A stretch of 64,000 nt of DNA from Thioclava sp. SK-1 (GTDB lineage: Bacteria > Pseudomonadota > Alphaproteobacteria > Rhodobacterales > Rhodobacteraceae), in assembly GCF_001705665.1 (NCBI RefSeq), contig NZ_MDHA01000032.1, positions 248,001 to 312,000 of the forward strand, read 5' to 3'. Shown here in pieces: positions 8,917 to 18,037 of the stretch. Numbering within the stretch: position 1 is the stretch's first letter; every line of letters starts with the position of its first letter. The notes below the pieces were generated by a model, which did no database searches, was not told where the DNA came from, and was given only the letters and a program-made list of their open reading frames with translations. Position numbers and translations under genes: made by a program.

Positions 8917-10230
8917 TCACTCGGCCGGTTTGCCGTAGTGGTTGTTGAAATCTTCTTCGATTGTTGCCGGCATAGGGAGCGGTTTTTCAAACACACCCAA
9001 AAGTGGCAGAATGACGAAGAAATAGCCGAACCAATAGGTTGCCCCAATCAACGAGATATATGGGTAGATCCCGTCTGTCGGCATCGCGCCGACCCACATC
9101 AAGACAACGAAATCGACTGCGAGTAGCCAGAAATACCATTTGAACGCGGGACGGAACTGTCCCGAACGGATTTTTGAGGTGTCCAGCCACGGCGCCAATG
9201 CCATTGCAGCGATCGCACCGAACATTGCGATAACACCGAAGAATTTGGCATCAACGATACCGAAGGTCAGCCAGTTGACCAACATCACAACCCAGACATC
9301 GCCGGTGAAGGCACGCAAGATGGCGTAGAAGGGCAGGAAATACCATTCTGGAACGATATGCGCCGGTGTTGCCAGCGGGTTTGCCTCGATGTAGTTGTCC
9401 GGGTGACCCAGATAGTTTGGCATGAAGGCGACAACCGCAAAGAAGATCGCCAATACCAACACTAATGCGAACAGATCTTTGATCACAAAATAGGGCCAGA
9501 AGGGCAATGTGTCTTTCTTTGCTTCGGCTTTCGATCCGCGACGCACCTCAACACCGGTTGGGTTGTTATTGCCCGTGGTGTGAAAAGCCCAGATATGGAT
9601 GATCACCAAGGCTGCAATCACGAAGGGCAGCAAATAGTGTAGCGAAAAGAACCGATTCAACGTCGCATTGTCGACGGCAGGCCCGCCCAGCAGCCATGCC
9701 TGAATTGCGCCACCAATACCGGGAATCGCACCGAACAGGCCGGTGATAACGGTGGCCCCCCAGAAGGACATCTGCCCCCAAGGTAGAACATATCCCATGA
9801 ACGCGGTGCCCATCATCAAGATGTAGATCACGATGCCGACAATCCACGTGACTTCACGCGGGGCTTTATATGACCCGTAATACAGGCCGCGGAAGATGTG
9901 GATATAGACGGCAAAGAAGAACAGCGATGCGCCGTTCCCATGCAGATAACGGATAAAATAACCGCCATTCACATCGCGCATGATATGCTCAACCGAGGCA
10001 AAAGCCAGATCGACATGCGGCGTGTAATGCATCACCAAAATAATGCCTGTTGCGATTTGCATCACCAGGCAGAAGGCAAGGACGATACCCCAAATCCACC
10101 ACCAGTTCAGGTTCTTCGGGGTGGGGATCATAATGGTGTTATAGATCAGCCCGACAATTGGCAGGCGGCTATCAAGCCATTTTTCGGCGCCCGTTTTGGG
10201 CTCGTAATGGTCGTGTGGAATTCCGGCCAT
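8917..10230 (-). CDS. petB: Cytochrome b, bc1 complex
   Basis: Di-haem membrane subunit that forms the quinol-oxidation (Qo) and quinone-reduction (Qi) sites. The 437-residue length matches alphaproteobacterial cytochrome b. The hallmark PEWY motif is present ([16 protein letters not shown]), along with [18 protein letters not shown] and histidine ligands in the second and fourth helices ([31 protein letters not shown]). An excellent ribosome site (GGAGGAA) precedes the ATG. It is the middle gene of petABC, 11 bases after petA. Confidence 0.98.
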   Translation of the reverse strand: MAGIPHDHYEPKTGAEKWLDSRLPIVGLIYNTIMIPTPKNLNWWWIWGIVLAFCLVMQIATGIILVMHYTPHVDLAFASVEHIMRDVNGGYFIRYLHGNGASLFFFAVYIHIFRGLYYGSYKAPREVTWIVGIVIYILMMGTAFMGYVLPWGQMSFWGATVITGLFGAIPGIGGAIQAWLLGGPAVDNATLNRFFSLHYLLPFVIAALVIIHIWAFHTTGNNNPTGVEVRRGSKAEAKKDTLPFWPYFVIKDLFALVLVLAIFFAVVAFMPNYLGHPDNYIEANPLATPAHIVPEWYFLPFYAILRAFTGDVWVVMLVNWLTFGIVDAKFFGVIAMFGAIAAMALAPWLDTSKIRSGQFRPAFKWYFWLLAVDFVVLMWVGAMPTDGIYPYISLIGATYWFGYFFVILPLLGVFEKPLPMPATIEEDFNNHYGKPAE

Positions 10231-10241
10231 GAGTTCCTCCC

Positions 10242-10802
10242 TCAGCCCAGTAAGATCGTGGTATCATCGGTGAACTGGGCCACCGGAATATCAAGGTTGC
10301 GCGGTGCCGGACCTTTGCGGATACGACCAGATGTGTCGTAATGCGAGCCGTGGCACGGGCAGAACCAGCCGCCGAAATCCCCGGCGCCATCCCCAATTGG
10401 CACGCAACCCAGGTGGGTGCAGACCCCCAGCATCACCAACCACTCACCAGCCTCGTCCAGGGTCCGGTTGGAATCTGATGCATCTGCATTTGGCTTGTTG
10501 GCATTTTCCGCTGATCTATCGATTAGGTCATTCAGCTCTACTGCGCGGGCCGCCTCGATCTCCTCTTCCGAGCGGCGGCGAATGAACACGGGCTTGCCGC
10601 GCCATTTCACTGTCAGCTGGGTGCCGACGGATACATCCGCGACATCCACATAAATCGACGACAAGGCTTTGACGTCAGCAGATGCATTCATCTGATTGAC
10701 CGCCGGCCAAACCGCCGCGCCGGCGACAACGGCACCGGTTCCAGCTGTTGCGTAATAGAGGAAATCCCTCCGAGTGCCTGCGTTATCTTCTGCGTGGGAC
10801 AC
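10242..10802 (-). CDS. petA: Ubiquinol-cytochrome c reductase Rieske iron-sulfur subunit
   Basis: High-potential [2Fe-2S] subunit of the bc1 complex. The 186-residue protein has a twin-arginine-like N-terminus ([20 protein letters not shown]) that remains as the membrane anchor, followed by the cluster-binding loops CTHLGCVP and CPCHGSHYD that supply two Cys and two His ligands. The start appears to be GTG at 10802, preceded by GGGAGAAG. It is the first gene of petABC; the promoter should lie in the 296-base gap to petR. Confidence 0.97.
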   Translation of the reverse strand: MSHAEDNAGTRRDFLYYATAGTGAVVAGAAVWPAVNQMNASADVKALSSIYVDVADVSVGTQLTVKWRGKPVFIRRRSEEEIEAARAVELNDLIDRSAENANKPNADASDSNRTLDEAGEWLVMLGVCTHLGCVPIGDGAGDFGGWFCPCHGSHYDTSGRIRKGPAPRNLDIPVAQFTDDTTILLG

Positions 10803-11098
10803 GAATTCTTCTCCCTTCCCGAGCCTAAATGGTAAGGCCCCCTCCGTAAGGCGGGTTGCATCACGAATGTTGCGACCCTAGCGCGACCTTTAGCAATCAC
10901 AATCTTTTCAGTCTAGCGTTACATAGCGCCCAACCCCTGCCAAAGAGTCAATATTCATGGGCGATTGCATCAACTTTAGTCTGTTCTACGGGCAATATGT
11001 CGCAGATATGTGATGGGTTTTGCCGCTGCGTGTGGTTGAATGTATAAACCTATGCGATATTTACACAATTTAGACAAAACAGTTGAGGCAAGTTTGCC

Positions 11099-11809
11099 TT
11101 AGTCCGGGGTGAGCATATAGCCAAGCCCGCGAACAGTCTGCAGATATCGTGGTTCGCGTGGGTCCTGCTCTAATTTTCGTCGCAAACGCGTAATTTGCAC
11201 ATCAATCGCGCGATCCCCGCTGCCATCTTCGCCGGTTGGTGCACGGCCCATTTCCTCGACCAGATCGCTGCGGGACACGACTTCGCCAGTGTGGGTTGCG
11301 AAAATTCGCATCAACGCGGCCTCTGTCGCAGTCAGGCGCACGGTCTCATCGCCTTGCCACAGCTCTCCGCGTTCCTGATCATAGCGCAGCGCACCCAAAT
11401 GCAAAAATTTGGGTCCCAGTTTGGCTTCCGCCGGGACACGGCGCAAAATTGCATTGATGCGCAGCAATAATTCGCGCGGCTCAAACGGTTTTGCCAGATA
11501 GTCATCGGCGCCCGCTTCAAGCCCCTCGATCCGTTCACGGGTTTCGCCACGCGCCGTCAGCAACAAGATCGGCGTCTTGAGGGTTTTGCGCAGATCGCGC
11601 GTCAACGACAGCCCATCTTCGCCGGGCATCATCACATCCAACACGATCAGGTTGAAATCCAACCCTGCCAATAACCGGCGTGCATGGGCGGCATCACGCG
11701 CCGCCGTCACCAAAAAGTCGTTTCGGACTAAAAACTTATGCAGCAATCCACGAATGCGTTCATCGTCATCGACAATTAGCAAATGCGGGGCAGAGGGGTC
11801 GATGGCCAT
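11099..11809 (-). CDS. petR: OmpR-family response regulator PetR
   Basis: 236 residues: an N-terminal receiver domain (acidic pocket DDD at 14-16, phospho-acceptor Asp58 in IVLDVMMPGEDG, conserved Lys in YLAKPFEPREL) and a C-terminal winged-helix DNA-binding domain ending in RYLQTVRGLGYML. The order petP-petR-petABC on one strand is the arrangement described for Rhodobacter capsulatus, which is the basis for the name. Its ATG overlaps the stop of petP (TAATG), so the two are translationally coupled. No cognate histidine kinase is adjacent. Confidence 0.9.
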   Translation of the reverse strand: MAIDPSAPHLLIVDDDERIRGLLHKFLVRNDFLVTAARDAAHARRLLAGLDFNLIVLDVMMPGEDGLSLTRDLRKTLKTPILLLTARGETRERIEGLEAGADDYLAKPFEPRELLLRINAILRRVPAEAKLGPKFLHLGALRYDQERGELWQGDETVRLTATEAALMRIFATHTGEVVSRSDLVEEMGRAPTGEDGSGDRAIDVQITRLRRKLEQDPREPRYLQTVRGLGYMLTPD

Positions 11810-12309
11810 TAAGGTGCATCCTTGATCGTCTTAAACTGGCGTTGCAATTCGCCATCCATCATCGCGTCGAGCACCTGCCGAAACCCGGCCACAGCTTGTG
11901 GTCCGGCAGTGCGGTAGGCGTCGCGCATCCGATTGCGCTGTGCTTCGGACAATTCACGTTCCAGTGCCTCTCCGATATCGGTCAGATACAGGTGCCGTTC
12001 GCGTTTGTCTTTCTTGCCAACCCGGTTTTGCACCAGCCCGTCTTCGATCAATGTTCTCAGCACACGGTTAAGGGATTGTTTCGTCACCCCCAGCACCGTG
12101 AGCAGCGATGACACCGTCAACCCAGGCTGGCGATTGATGAAATGCAATGCCCGGTGATGGGCCCGACCATAGCTATGATTCTCAAGAATTTTGTCGGGAT
12201 CTGACGTAAATGCCCGGTAGGCGAAAAACATCGCCTCAATTCCTTTGCGCAGTTGTTCATCCGTCAGGAACAGCAGGGTCTCCCCACCCTGAGCGCCACC
12301 TTCTGCCAT
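11809..12309 (-). CDS. petP: MarR-family transcriptional regulator PetP
   Basis: 166-residue winged-helix regulator. The recognition region reads GLTVSSLLTVLGVTKQSLNR, followed by the wing (NRVGKKDKRERHLYLTDIG). It sits directly upstream of, and overlaps, petR. In Rhodobacter capsulatus the equivalent petP-petR pair precedes the bc1 genes and was reported as important for growth. It is divergent from ilvE across 153 bases. Confidence 0.88.
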   Translation of the reverse strand: MAEGGAQGGETLLFLTDEQLRKGIEAMFFAYRAFTSDPDKILENHSYGRAHHRALHFINRQPGLTVSSLLTVLGVTKQSLNRVLRTLIEDGLVQNRVGKKDKRERHLYLTDIGEALERELSEAQRNRMRDAYRTAGPQAVAGFRQVLDAMMDGELQRQFKTIKDAP

Positions 12310-12338
12310 AAGTCACCTCACATTTTCCGTGAGCTTAT

Positions 12339-12353
12339 GTCAGTCATGTTGAC
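12339..12353. promoter_or_regulatory. Short inverted repeat in the petP-ilvE divergent region
   Basis: GTCA-N7-TGAC lies about 30 bases before the petP start. The arms are short, so this is only a weak candidate for a PetP autoregulatory site. The rest of the 153-base gap is AT-rich and must hold the promoters for petP and ilvE. Confidence 0.25.
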
Positions 12354-12462
12354 TTTCCAAGAATCAATTGTTAGCGAAGCTTAGTTTTTGCGCAATTATA
12401 TGTCCAAATCGGACCTGATTTACGCAATTTATGAAAAATTACTGCCGGAATAGGAGAGCAAA

Positions 12463-13332
12463 ATGACCGGGGCATATGACGATCGCGATGGTAAGATCTG
12501 GATGGATGGGACGTTGGTGGATTGGCGTGATGCGAATGTCCACATTCTCACCCACGCGATGCACTATGCTTCCTCCGTCTTTGAAGGTGAGCGGTGCTAC
12601 AATGGTAAAATTTTTAAATCCTTAGAACATTCCAAACGCCTGATCGAATCCGGTCGGCTGTTAGATATGGAAATTCCCTATACGCCCGAAGAAATCGACG
12701 CAGCCAAATATGCGGTTTTGAAGGCTAATGGCTGGACCGATGCTTATGTGCGCGTTGTGGCATGGCGTGGCGCGGGCTTTGATATGGGTGTCTCAGCCGC
12801 GCGTAACCCTGTGCGTATGGCCGTGGTCGCGTGGGAATGGGGCAGCTATTACGGCGATGCCAAATGGGATGGGGCGAAGCTGGACATCGCCAAATGGCGC
12901 CGTCCCGACCCCATGACCATCCCGGTCGCGGCTAAGGCTGCGGGCCTGTATATGATCTGCACCATGTCCAAACATGCGGCAGAGGCAAAGGGCTGTTCCG
13001 ATGCGTTGTTCCTTGATTGGCGCGGCTATGTTGCAGAAGCCACAGGTGCAAATGTGTTTTTCATCAAGGATGGTGAGGTGCACACGCCCAAGGCAGATTG
13101 CTTCTTAAACGGTCTAACACGTCAGACGATCATTGAAATGCTGCGTGATAAAGGCATCACCGTGCATGAACGCCGGATCGAACCGCTGGAATTGGCGTCA
13201 TTTTCGGAATGTTTCCTGACCGGCACTGCGGCCGAGGTCACACCGGTAGGCCAGATCGGGGATATCACCTTTGACGTAGGGGCGATGACCCGCGAGATCG
13301 CAAAAGACTATGAGGCGCTTGTACGCGCCTAA
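12463..13332 (+). CDS. ilvE: Branched-chain amino acid aminotransferase
   Basis: PLP-dependent class IV (fold type IV) aminotransferase that interconverts Val, Leu and Ile with their 2-oxo acids. At 289 residues it is of normal length. Visible features are the N-terminal HAMHYASSVFEGERCYNG segment, the catalytic lysine at about residue 158 (IPVAAKAAGLYMICTM), the GYVAEATGANVFFI signature and the C-terminal ECFLTGTAAEVTPVGQI motif. The ribosome site TAGGAG precedes the ATG. A strong terminator follows 28 bases after the stop, so it is probably monocistronic. Confidence 0.95.
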   Translation: MTGAYDDRDGKIWMDGTLVDWRDANVHILTHAMHYASSVFEGERCYNGKIFKSLEHSKRLIESGRLLDMEIPYTPEEIDAAKYAVLKANGWTDAYVRVVAWRGAGFDMGVSAARNPVRMAVVAWEWGSYYGDAKWDGAKLDIAKWRRPDPMTIPVAAKAAGLYMICTMSKHAAEAKGCSDALFLDWRGYVAEATGANVFFIKDGEVHTPKADCFLNGLTRQTIIEMLRDKGITVHERRIEPLELASFSECFLTGTAAEVTPVGQIGDITFDVGAMTREIAKDYEALVRA

Positions 13333-13360
13333 ACGAGATCACAGCATCAGAGCTTTGTCG

Positions 13361-13386
13361 AAAGGCGCGCGTTTTGCGCGCCTTTT
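13361..13386 (+). terminator. Rho-independent terminator of ilvE
   Basis: The stem GGCGCGC / GCGCGCC with a GTTTT loop is flanked by AAA on the 5' side and a TTTT run on the 3' side. It lies 28 bases after the ilvE stop codon. Confidence 0.85.
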
Positions 13387-13400
13387 GCATTTTGTGCGGC

Positions 13401-13592
13401 TTATGTCAGATGTTCTTGCCGTTCAATGCGCAGAAATTCTTGCACTTTGCGGGCCGGCTGTCGTGCCCTTGCGCGTTTTGTCAGGATTTCCGTAGCGCGA
13501 CTGATCCCCTCTTTCTGGGTCAGATCCAGAAAGTGGCGCAATCGGGCCCCGTCTGCCTGTGGCATGGAATGATCGAGAATGTGACGTGGCAT
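13401..13592 (-). CDS. Small basic hypothetical protein (63 aa)
   Basis: I do not recognise this protein. It is a 63-codon frame starting MPRHILDHSMPQADGARLRH, rich in Arg/Lys and probably helical (LRHFLDLTQKEGISRATEIL). Support for translation is a near-perfect ribosome site, GGAGGA, 5 bases before the ATG. It follows the EamA transporter gene by 70 bases on the same strand and is convergent with ilvE. A longer version starting at 13628 has no comparable ribosome site. Confidence 0.5.
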   Translation of the reverse strand: MPRHILDHSMPQADGARLRHFLDLTQKEGISRATEILTKRARARQPARKVQEFLRIERQEHLT

Positions 13593-13662
13593 GATCTTCC
13601 TCCGGTGTGTGACAGTGACGAGATCCAATTATAGCGCGAAATGCGTGATTCTACGAGGGGGC

Positions 13663-14610
13663 TTAGCCCTGCGGTGTTTGCGCCCGTCTTTGTCGTGACC
13701 GCTGTAAGCCAAGCTTTTGTTCGCGCCAGATAATTAAGACCCCTGCGGTGATGATCAGGCAGGCACCGGCAAGCATGATCACACTTGGCACCTCATCAAA
13801 GATAAAATAGCCGATCCCAAGGGCGAAGATCATTGATGCATAGTCAAATGGGGCCACGATGGAGGCATCTGCAAAGCGATAGGACGATGTCAGCAAAATT
13901 TGTCCAAGCCCGCCCAGAAGGCCAGAGGCGATTAAAAAGGCCGCCTGTGTGGGGTTTGGCATGACCCAGCCGAAGGGGATGGTGACAAGTGCCAGCGCAG
14001 AAGACGTGATCGAAAACCAAAAGACGATGGCAGAGGTGCGCTCGGTCTTGACCAACTTGCGGATGAACACCTGTGCCAAGGCGGCGCATAGCGCGGCCAT
14101 CAATACGATGATGGCACCCAATGCCTCTTGATCGCTGGCCCCTAACGGGGAATTCAGCCGTGGAGACAACACAACCAACACCCCCGCCAGCCCCAATGCG
14201 ACACAGGACAGACGGAACAGCCGGACCTCTTCGCCCAAGAACATGGCCGCAAAGACAACGACCAGCAGCGGCGTTGCATAGCTGATTGCAGTCAGCTCGG
14301 GCAGGGGCAATAGGCCCAATCCGGCAAAGCTAAGCCCCATCGCCATCGTGCCGACGACGCCGCGAAACACATGGCCCATCGGGTTGGCAACGGAAAATCC
14401 TATGCCCAATTCCCGTCGCCATGCCAGCCAGACAACGATCACCGGAAGGGCAAAGGCAGAGCGGAAGAACACGGATTCGCCTGCCGGTATGTCATCTGCC
14501 GTGGCTTTGATCAGGGAAGACATCACGATAAAGGCCAGAACTGAACCGATCTTTAGCAAGATACCGGTCGCAGGCGAATCGACGATAGAGGTAGGGGGTG
14601 TATGTGCCAT
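13663..14610 (-). CDS. DMT-superfamily (EamA) transporter
   Basis: Inner-membrane carrier of about 315 residues with ten predicted transmembrane helices in two EamA repeats. The first repeat has FFRSAFALPVIVVWLAW and LTAISYATPLLVVVFAAMFL; the second has LTSSYRFADASIVAPFDYAS and VPSVIMLAGACLIITAGVLI. These match the RhaT/EamA drug-metabolite family, often metabolite exporters. The start is uncertain: ATG at 14610 fits the family N-terminus, but an in-frame ATG lies at 14646. It lies 129 bases after queG on the same strand. Substrate unknown. Confidence 0.85.
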   Translation of the reverse strand: MAHTPPTSIVDSPATGILLKIGSVLAFIVMSSLIKATADDIPAGESVFFRSAFALPVIVVWLAWRRELGIGFSVANPMGHVFRGVVGTMAMGLSFAGLGLLPLPELTAISYATPLLVVVFAAMFLGEEVRLFRLSCVALGLAGVLVVLSPRLNSPLGASDQEALGAIIVLMAALCAALAQVFIRKLVKTERTSAIVFWFSITSSALALVTIPFGWVMPNPTQAAFLIASGLLGGLGQILLTSSYRFADASIVAPFDYASMIFALGIGYFIFDEVPSVIMLAGACLIITAGVLIIWREQKLGLQRSRQRRAQTPQG

Positions 14611-14739
14611 GCGCGGCACTTTTGGGTATCGGCTTGGGCGCGGCAAGCGGTTTTACACGCGCTGACAGCGTTCGGTAGAATATTGCGTGGCACAGGCGGG
14701 CTACGGCATAAACTGCACAGGATGTTGTTAATGGCGCTG

Positions 14740-15774
14740 TCAGCTGTGGGGCAGGCGCCGGGCGGCCCATTGCGCAGCGTCTGCAACGGTTGGATCCGGG
14801 TCATCACACAGGGTTTGCGCGACAGGGCGCAGATGTGCCAGCCCGGAATTGCCTATGGCATATAAAACGTTGCGCACCATACGGTCGCGTCCGATCCGCT
14901 TGATCGGGGATCCTGAGTAGCGGGCGCGAAATGCAGCGTCATCCAAGGTCGCCAGATCTGCCAGATCAGGAGCACCATGCGGGCCGTGGTAGCGCAGCTC
15001 TAACGCGGCTTGGGCGAATTTATTCCACGGGCAGGCGGCCAGACAATCATCGCACCCATAGATCCGATTGCCCATCTTACTGCGCAGATCCAGATCCACC
15101 GGGCCTTTATGTTCAATCGTCAGATAGGAAATACAGCGCCGTGCATCCAGTTGATATGGTGCAGGAAACGCATCTGTCGGGCAGGCATCCAGACAGGCGC
15201 GGCATGATCCGCAATGGCTGTGTTGAGGCGGGTCAATTGTCAGCTCTATCGTGGTAAAAATTGCGCCAAGAAAGAACCAAGAGCCCAGATCGCGCGACAA
15301 AAGATTTGTGTGTTTGCCTTGCCACCCCAAACCAGCAGCCTGTGCCAGCGGCTTTTCCATCACCGGAGCAGTGTCGACAAAGACTTTGATCTGGGGCGCG
15401 CCGTCTTTTACCGTGTCCAGCAGCCAGCGGCCCACGCGTTTAAGCCGTTTCTTGACCAGATCATGATAATCCTTTCCTTGCGCGTAGACGGAGACAGCGC
15501 CACGCTCTGGCTGGGTTAAAACCTGTAGCGGATCGTGATCGGGCGTGTAGGTTTCGGCCAGCATAATGACCGAGCGTGCCTCTGGCCACAGGGCATCGGG
15601 CGCGCCACGCCAATGCATCCGTTCGGCCATCCATGCCATCTGTCCATGCATCCCGGCATCGACGAATTGCGCCAGGCGCTGTGCGACCTCGGGAATGGCA
15701 TCGGGGCGGGTGATGCGGATGGCCGAAAACCCTTCGGCCAGAGCGTGCTGGGTCAGCTGAGCTTTCAGGTCCAT
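14740..15774 (-). CDS. queG: Epoxyqueuosine reductase QueG
   Basis: Cobalamin-dependent iron-sulfur enzyme that reduces epoxyqueuosine to queuosine in tRNA, the last step of queuosine synthesis. The 344-residue product has the N-terminal DUF1730 region ([19 protein letters not shown]), the two ferredoxin-type clusters [16 protein letters not shown] and [14 protein letters not shown], and a C-terminal HEAT-like stretch. It needs cobalamin, which this organism appears able to make from the locus further along. Confidence 0.93.
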   Translation of the reverse strand: MDLKAQLTQHALAEGFSAIRITRPDAIPEVAQRLAQFVDAGMHGQMAWMAERMHWRGAPDALWPEARSVIMLAETYTPDHDPLQVLTQPERGAVSVYAQGKDYHDLVKKRLKRVGRWLLDTVKDGAPQIKVFVDTAPVMEKPLAQAAGLGWQGKHTNLLSRDLGSWFFLGAIFTTIELTIDPPQHSHCGSCRACLDACPTDAFPAPYQLDARRCISYLTIEHKGPVDLDLRSKMGNRIYGCDDCLAACPWNKFAQAALELRYHGPHGAPDLADLATLDDAAFRARYSGSPIKRIGRDRMVRNVLYAIGNSGLAHLRPVAQTLCDDPDPTVADAAQWAARRLPHS

Positions 15775-15824
15775 GGTTCAACGCTCCCGCCGTTTGGTTT
15801 CGTTTTCAGGGGCCGCGCGCCAGC

Positions 15825-15869
15825 CGGGGCATCGAGCCCCGCCCGGCGCGGTCGGGGGCGGTCGCCCCC
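15825..15869 (-). terminator. Tandem GC hairpins between metG and queG
   Basis: Two perfect hairpins, CGGGGC-ATCGA-GCCCCG and GGGGGC-GGTC-GCCCCC, lie downstream of the metG stop on the minus strand, in the 139-base gap before queG. Neither has a clear T-run, so termination or mRNA 3' protection is likely but not certain. Confidence 0.35.
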
Positions 15870-15913
15870 TCCGTCAGCACATCGATACCATGCGCGGGCA
15901 TGGGGCGTAGGCG

Positions 15914-17626
15914 TTATGCGTCGCGCTTGCCTGCGAAGCGCGCCTGCCATTCATCGCGTTCGTCATCGGTGATCTTGCGGAACAGCACTTCGGGGACGAC
16001 GAACGCATGCCCCTGGGGCAGGGCGTTCAGGGCGGCCTCCATGTCGCTGGGCCATGTGTCATCGCTGGTCTGCATCCCGTCCAGCATCGCCTTGGCGGCG
16101 GTGGGGATGAAAGGTGCCGACAAGACAGCATAGACCCGCACAAGGTTCAGCGCCAGACGTGCAATCGCCCCGGCCTGAACCGGATCGGTTTTGAACACAG
16201 TCCAAGGCGCAGACGACTGCAGATATTCATTCCCCGCGACCCAGATTGCCCGCAGCTCTGCAGCGGCTTTGCGGACCTCTTTTGCCTCCATCAGGCGTTC
16301 ATAATCCGCGACACGTGTTGTCAGCTCTGCGATCAGGGCCGCTTCTGGCGCACCCCATGTGCCGCCTTGCGGGACCGCCTCACCGAATTTCGAGCGGGTG
16401 AATTTGGTGATCCGGCTAACAAAATTTCCCAGCACATCTGCCAGATCTTTGTTGGCCGAGACCTGGAAGTTTTCCCATGTAAATTCAGCATCTGCCGATT
16501 CCGGCGCATGCGACAGCAGCCACCAGCGCCAGTAATCCGCTGGCAGCAGATCGAGTGCCTGATCCATAAACACGCCGCGACCGCGTGAGGTTGAGAACTG
16601 ACCGCCATCATAGTTCAAGTAGTTGAAGCTTTTGATGTAATCTACCAGCTTCCATGGCTCATTGGAGCCCAGGATTGTGGCGGGGAAAGACAGGGTGTGG
16701 AAGGGCACATTATCCTTGCCCATGAACTGGGTATAGGTCACGTCCTGAGCGCCGCGATCTGTGCGCCACCAGCGTTCCCAATCGCCACCATGTGCGTCAG
16801 CCCATTCTTGTGTCCCGGCGATATATTCGATCGGGGCGTCGAACCACACATAGAAAACCTTGCCATCCATATCCGACCAAGGCGCGCCGTCAAATTGTGC
16901 GGGCACGCCCCAGTTCAGGTCGCGCGTGATACCACGGTCTTGCAAACCATCGCCATCGTGAAGCCATTTTTTCGCGATTGATGTGGTCAGCACCGGCCAA
17001 TCGGTTTTGCTGTCAATCCATGCGTCCAGCTGATCTTTCATCTGCGACTGGCACAGGAACAGATGCTTGGTTTCACGCATTTCCAGATCGGTCGAGCCCG
17101 AGATCACCGAGCGCGGATTGATCAGATCCACCGGATCCAACTGTTTGGTGCAATTGTCACATTGGTCGCCACGGGCGTCTTCAAAGCCGCAATTGGGACA
17201 GGTGCCCTCAATATAGCGGTCAGGTAGGAAGCGGCCATCGGCATTGGAGTACATCAGCTTTTCGCTGACCTCCCTGATCAGCCCTTGAGCCGCAAGCGCT
17301 TTGGCGAAGTGCTGGGTCAGAACCTTGTTCTGCTCACTTGAGGACCGCCCAAAGTGATCAAAGGACAGGCCGAACCCTTCCGCGATACGGGCCTGAACCT
17401 CGTGCATCTGGGCGCAATATTGTGCAACCGGCGTACCTGCCTTTTGCGCTGCCAGTTCTGCGGGAGTGCCATGTTCGTCGGTGGCGCAAATGAACATCAC
17501 CTCATTGCCGCGCGCGCGCTGATACCGGGCAAAAAGATCCGCCGGCAGTTGCGAGCCGATCAGGTTTCCAAGATGCTTGATCCCGTTGATATAGGGAATT
17601 GCCGAAGTAATAAGATGCCGCGCCAT
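15914..17626 (-). CDS. metG: Methionyl-tRNA synthetase
   Basis: Class I aminoacyl-tRNA synthetase charging tRNA-Met. The HIGH-like motif is HLGN in the Rossmann fold at about residue 17. A zinc-binding knuckle [17 protein letters not shown] is present in the connective domain, and the KMSKS-like motif reads FSTSRGRG. At 570 residues it lacks the C-terminal EMAP-like tRNA-binding domain of E. coli MetG, which is usual for this short form. It is transcribed towards queG. Confidence 0.96.
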   Translation of the reverse strand: MARHLITSAIPYINGIKHLGNLIGSQLPADLFARYQRARGNEVMFICATDEHGTPAELAAQKAGTPVAQYCAQMHEVQARIAEGFGLSFDHFGRSSSEQNKVLTQHFAKALAAQGLIREVSEKLMYSNADGRFLPDRYIEGTCPNCGFEDARGDQCDNCTKQLDPVDLINPRSVISGSTDLEMRETKHLFLCQSQMKDQLDAWIDSKTDWPVLTTSIAKKWLHDGDGLQDRGITRDLNWGVPAQFDGAPWSDMDGKVFYVWFDAPIEYIAGTQEWADAHGGDWERWWRTDRGAQDVTYTQFMGKDNVPFHTLSFPATILGSNEPWKLVDYIKSFNYLNYDGGQFSTSRGRGVFMDQALDLLPADYWRWWLLSHAPESADAEFTWENFQVSANKDLADVLGNFVSRITKFTRSKFGEAVPQGGTWGAPEAALIAELTTRVADYERLMEAKEVRKAAAELRAIWVAGNEYLQSSAPWTVFKTDPVQAGAIARLALNLVRVYAVLSAPFIPTAAKAMLDGMQTSDDTWPSDMEAALNALPQGHAFVVPEVLFRKITDDERDEWQARFAGKRDA

Positions 17627-17736
17627 GGTGCTGTCCTTGTGCCATCCGTCCCGCTAAATTGGTGACGGTCAAGGGCCACCGGGGTTGGCGCGGTTTAACG
17701 CGGCTGGGGCGGCATGGCCAGAGGGCAGATGATGGC

Positions 17737-17763
17737 AAAAGGCCCGGATAGCGTATCCGGGCC
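17737..17763 (-). terminator. Rho-independent terminator of the entericidin gene
   Basis: Perfect 10-bp stem GGCCCGGATA / TATCCGGGCC with a 3-base loop, followed on the minus strand by TTTT. It lies about 45 bases after the entericidin stop. Confidence 0.75.
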
Positions 17764-17806
17764 TATATTTTTATACTGTGCGGGTGGTTTTGAACCCGCG
17801 CAAAGC

Positions 17807-17944
17807 TTATCGCGCGTCATTGGCCTCGTAGGCGATTGTGCTGCCGGCTGTGCTGACGTCGCGGCCGAAGCCCTCAACGGTTTGGCATGCGGCAAGACCC
17901 AAAACGGCGATCAAAGCGAAGGCAGGGGCTACGAGTTTGGACAT
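17807..17944 (-). CDS. Entericidin A/B-family small lipoprotein (45 aa)
   Basis: A 45-codon gene. The product begins MSKLVAPAFALIAVLGLAAC, a lipoprotein signal peptide with lipobox LAAC, and the short mature part is CQTVEGFGRDVSTAGSTIAY followed by EANDAR. This matches the entericidin pattern (Cys, then a short amphipathic helix with G-x-D-x3-A-G). The ATG at 17944 has GGAG 5 bases upstream; an ATG two codons earlier is too close to that site. It would be a lipid-anchored envelope protein, linked in E. coli to stationary-phase lysis or antidote functions; here the role is unknown. It has its own terminator. Confidence 0.85.
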   Translation of the reverse strand: MSKLVAPAFALIAVLGLAACQTVEGFGRDVSTAGSTIAYEANDAR

Positions 17945-18037
17945 CAACATCTCCTATGTCTTATGACATGCCAACACGCCAACGCCGCCCCGGTTCCCGA
18001 TAATGTCGTGACAATGTATAAAACTTTCGAGGTTGCG

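Noticed and set aside
17775-17805. Possible tRNA-like stem with GTTCAAA near the metG-entericidin gap
   Set aside because: The TTC-loop-like GTTCAAAAC is only a small GCGGGT/ACCCGC hairpin; no acceptor, D or anticodon arms can be built around it.
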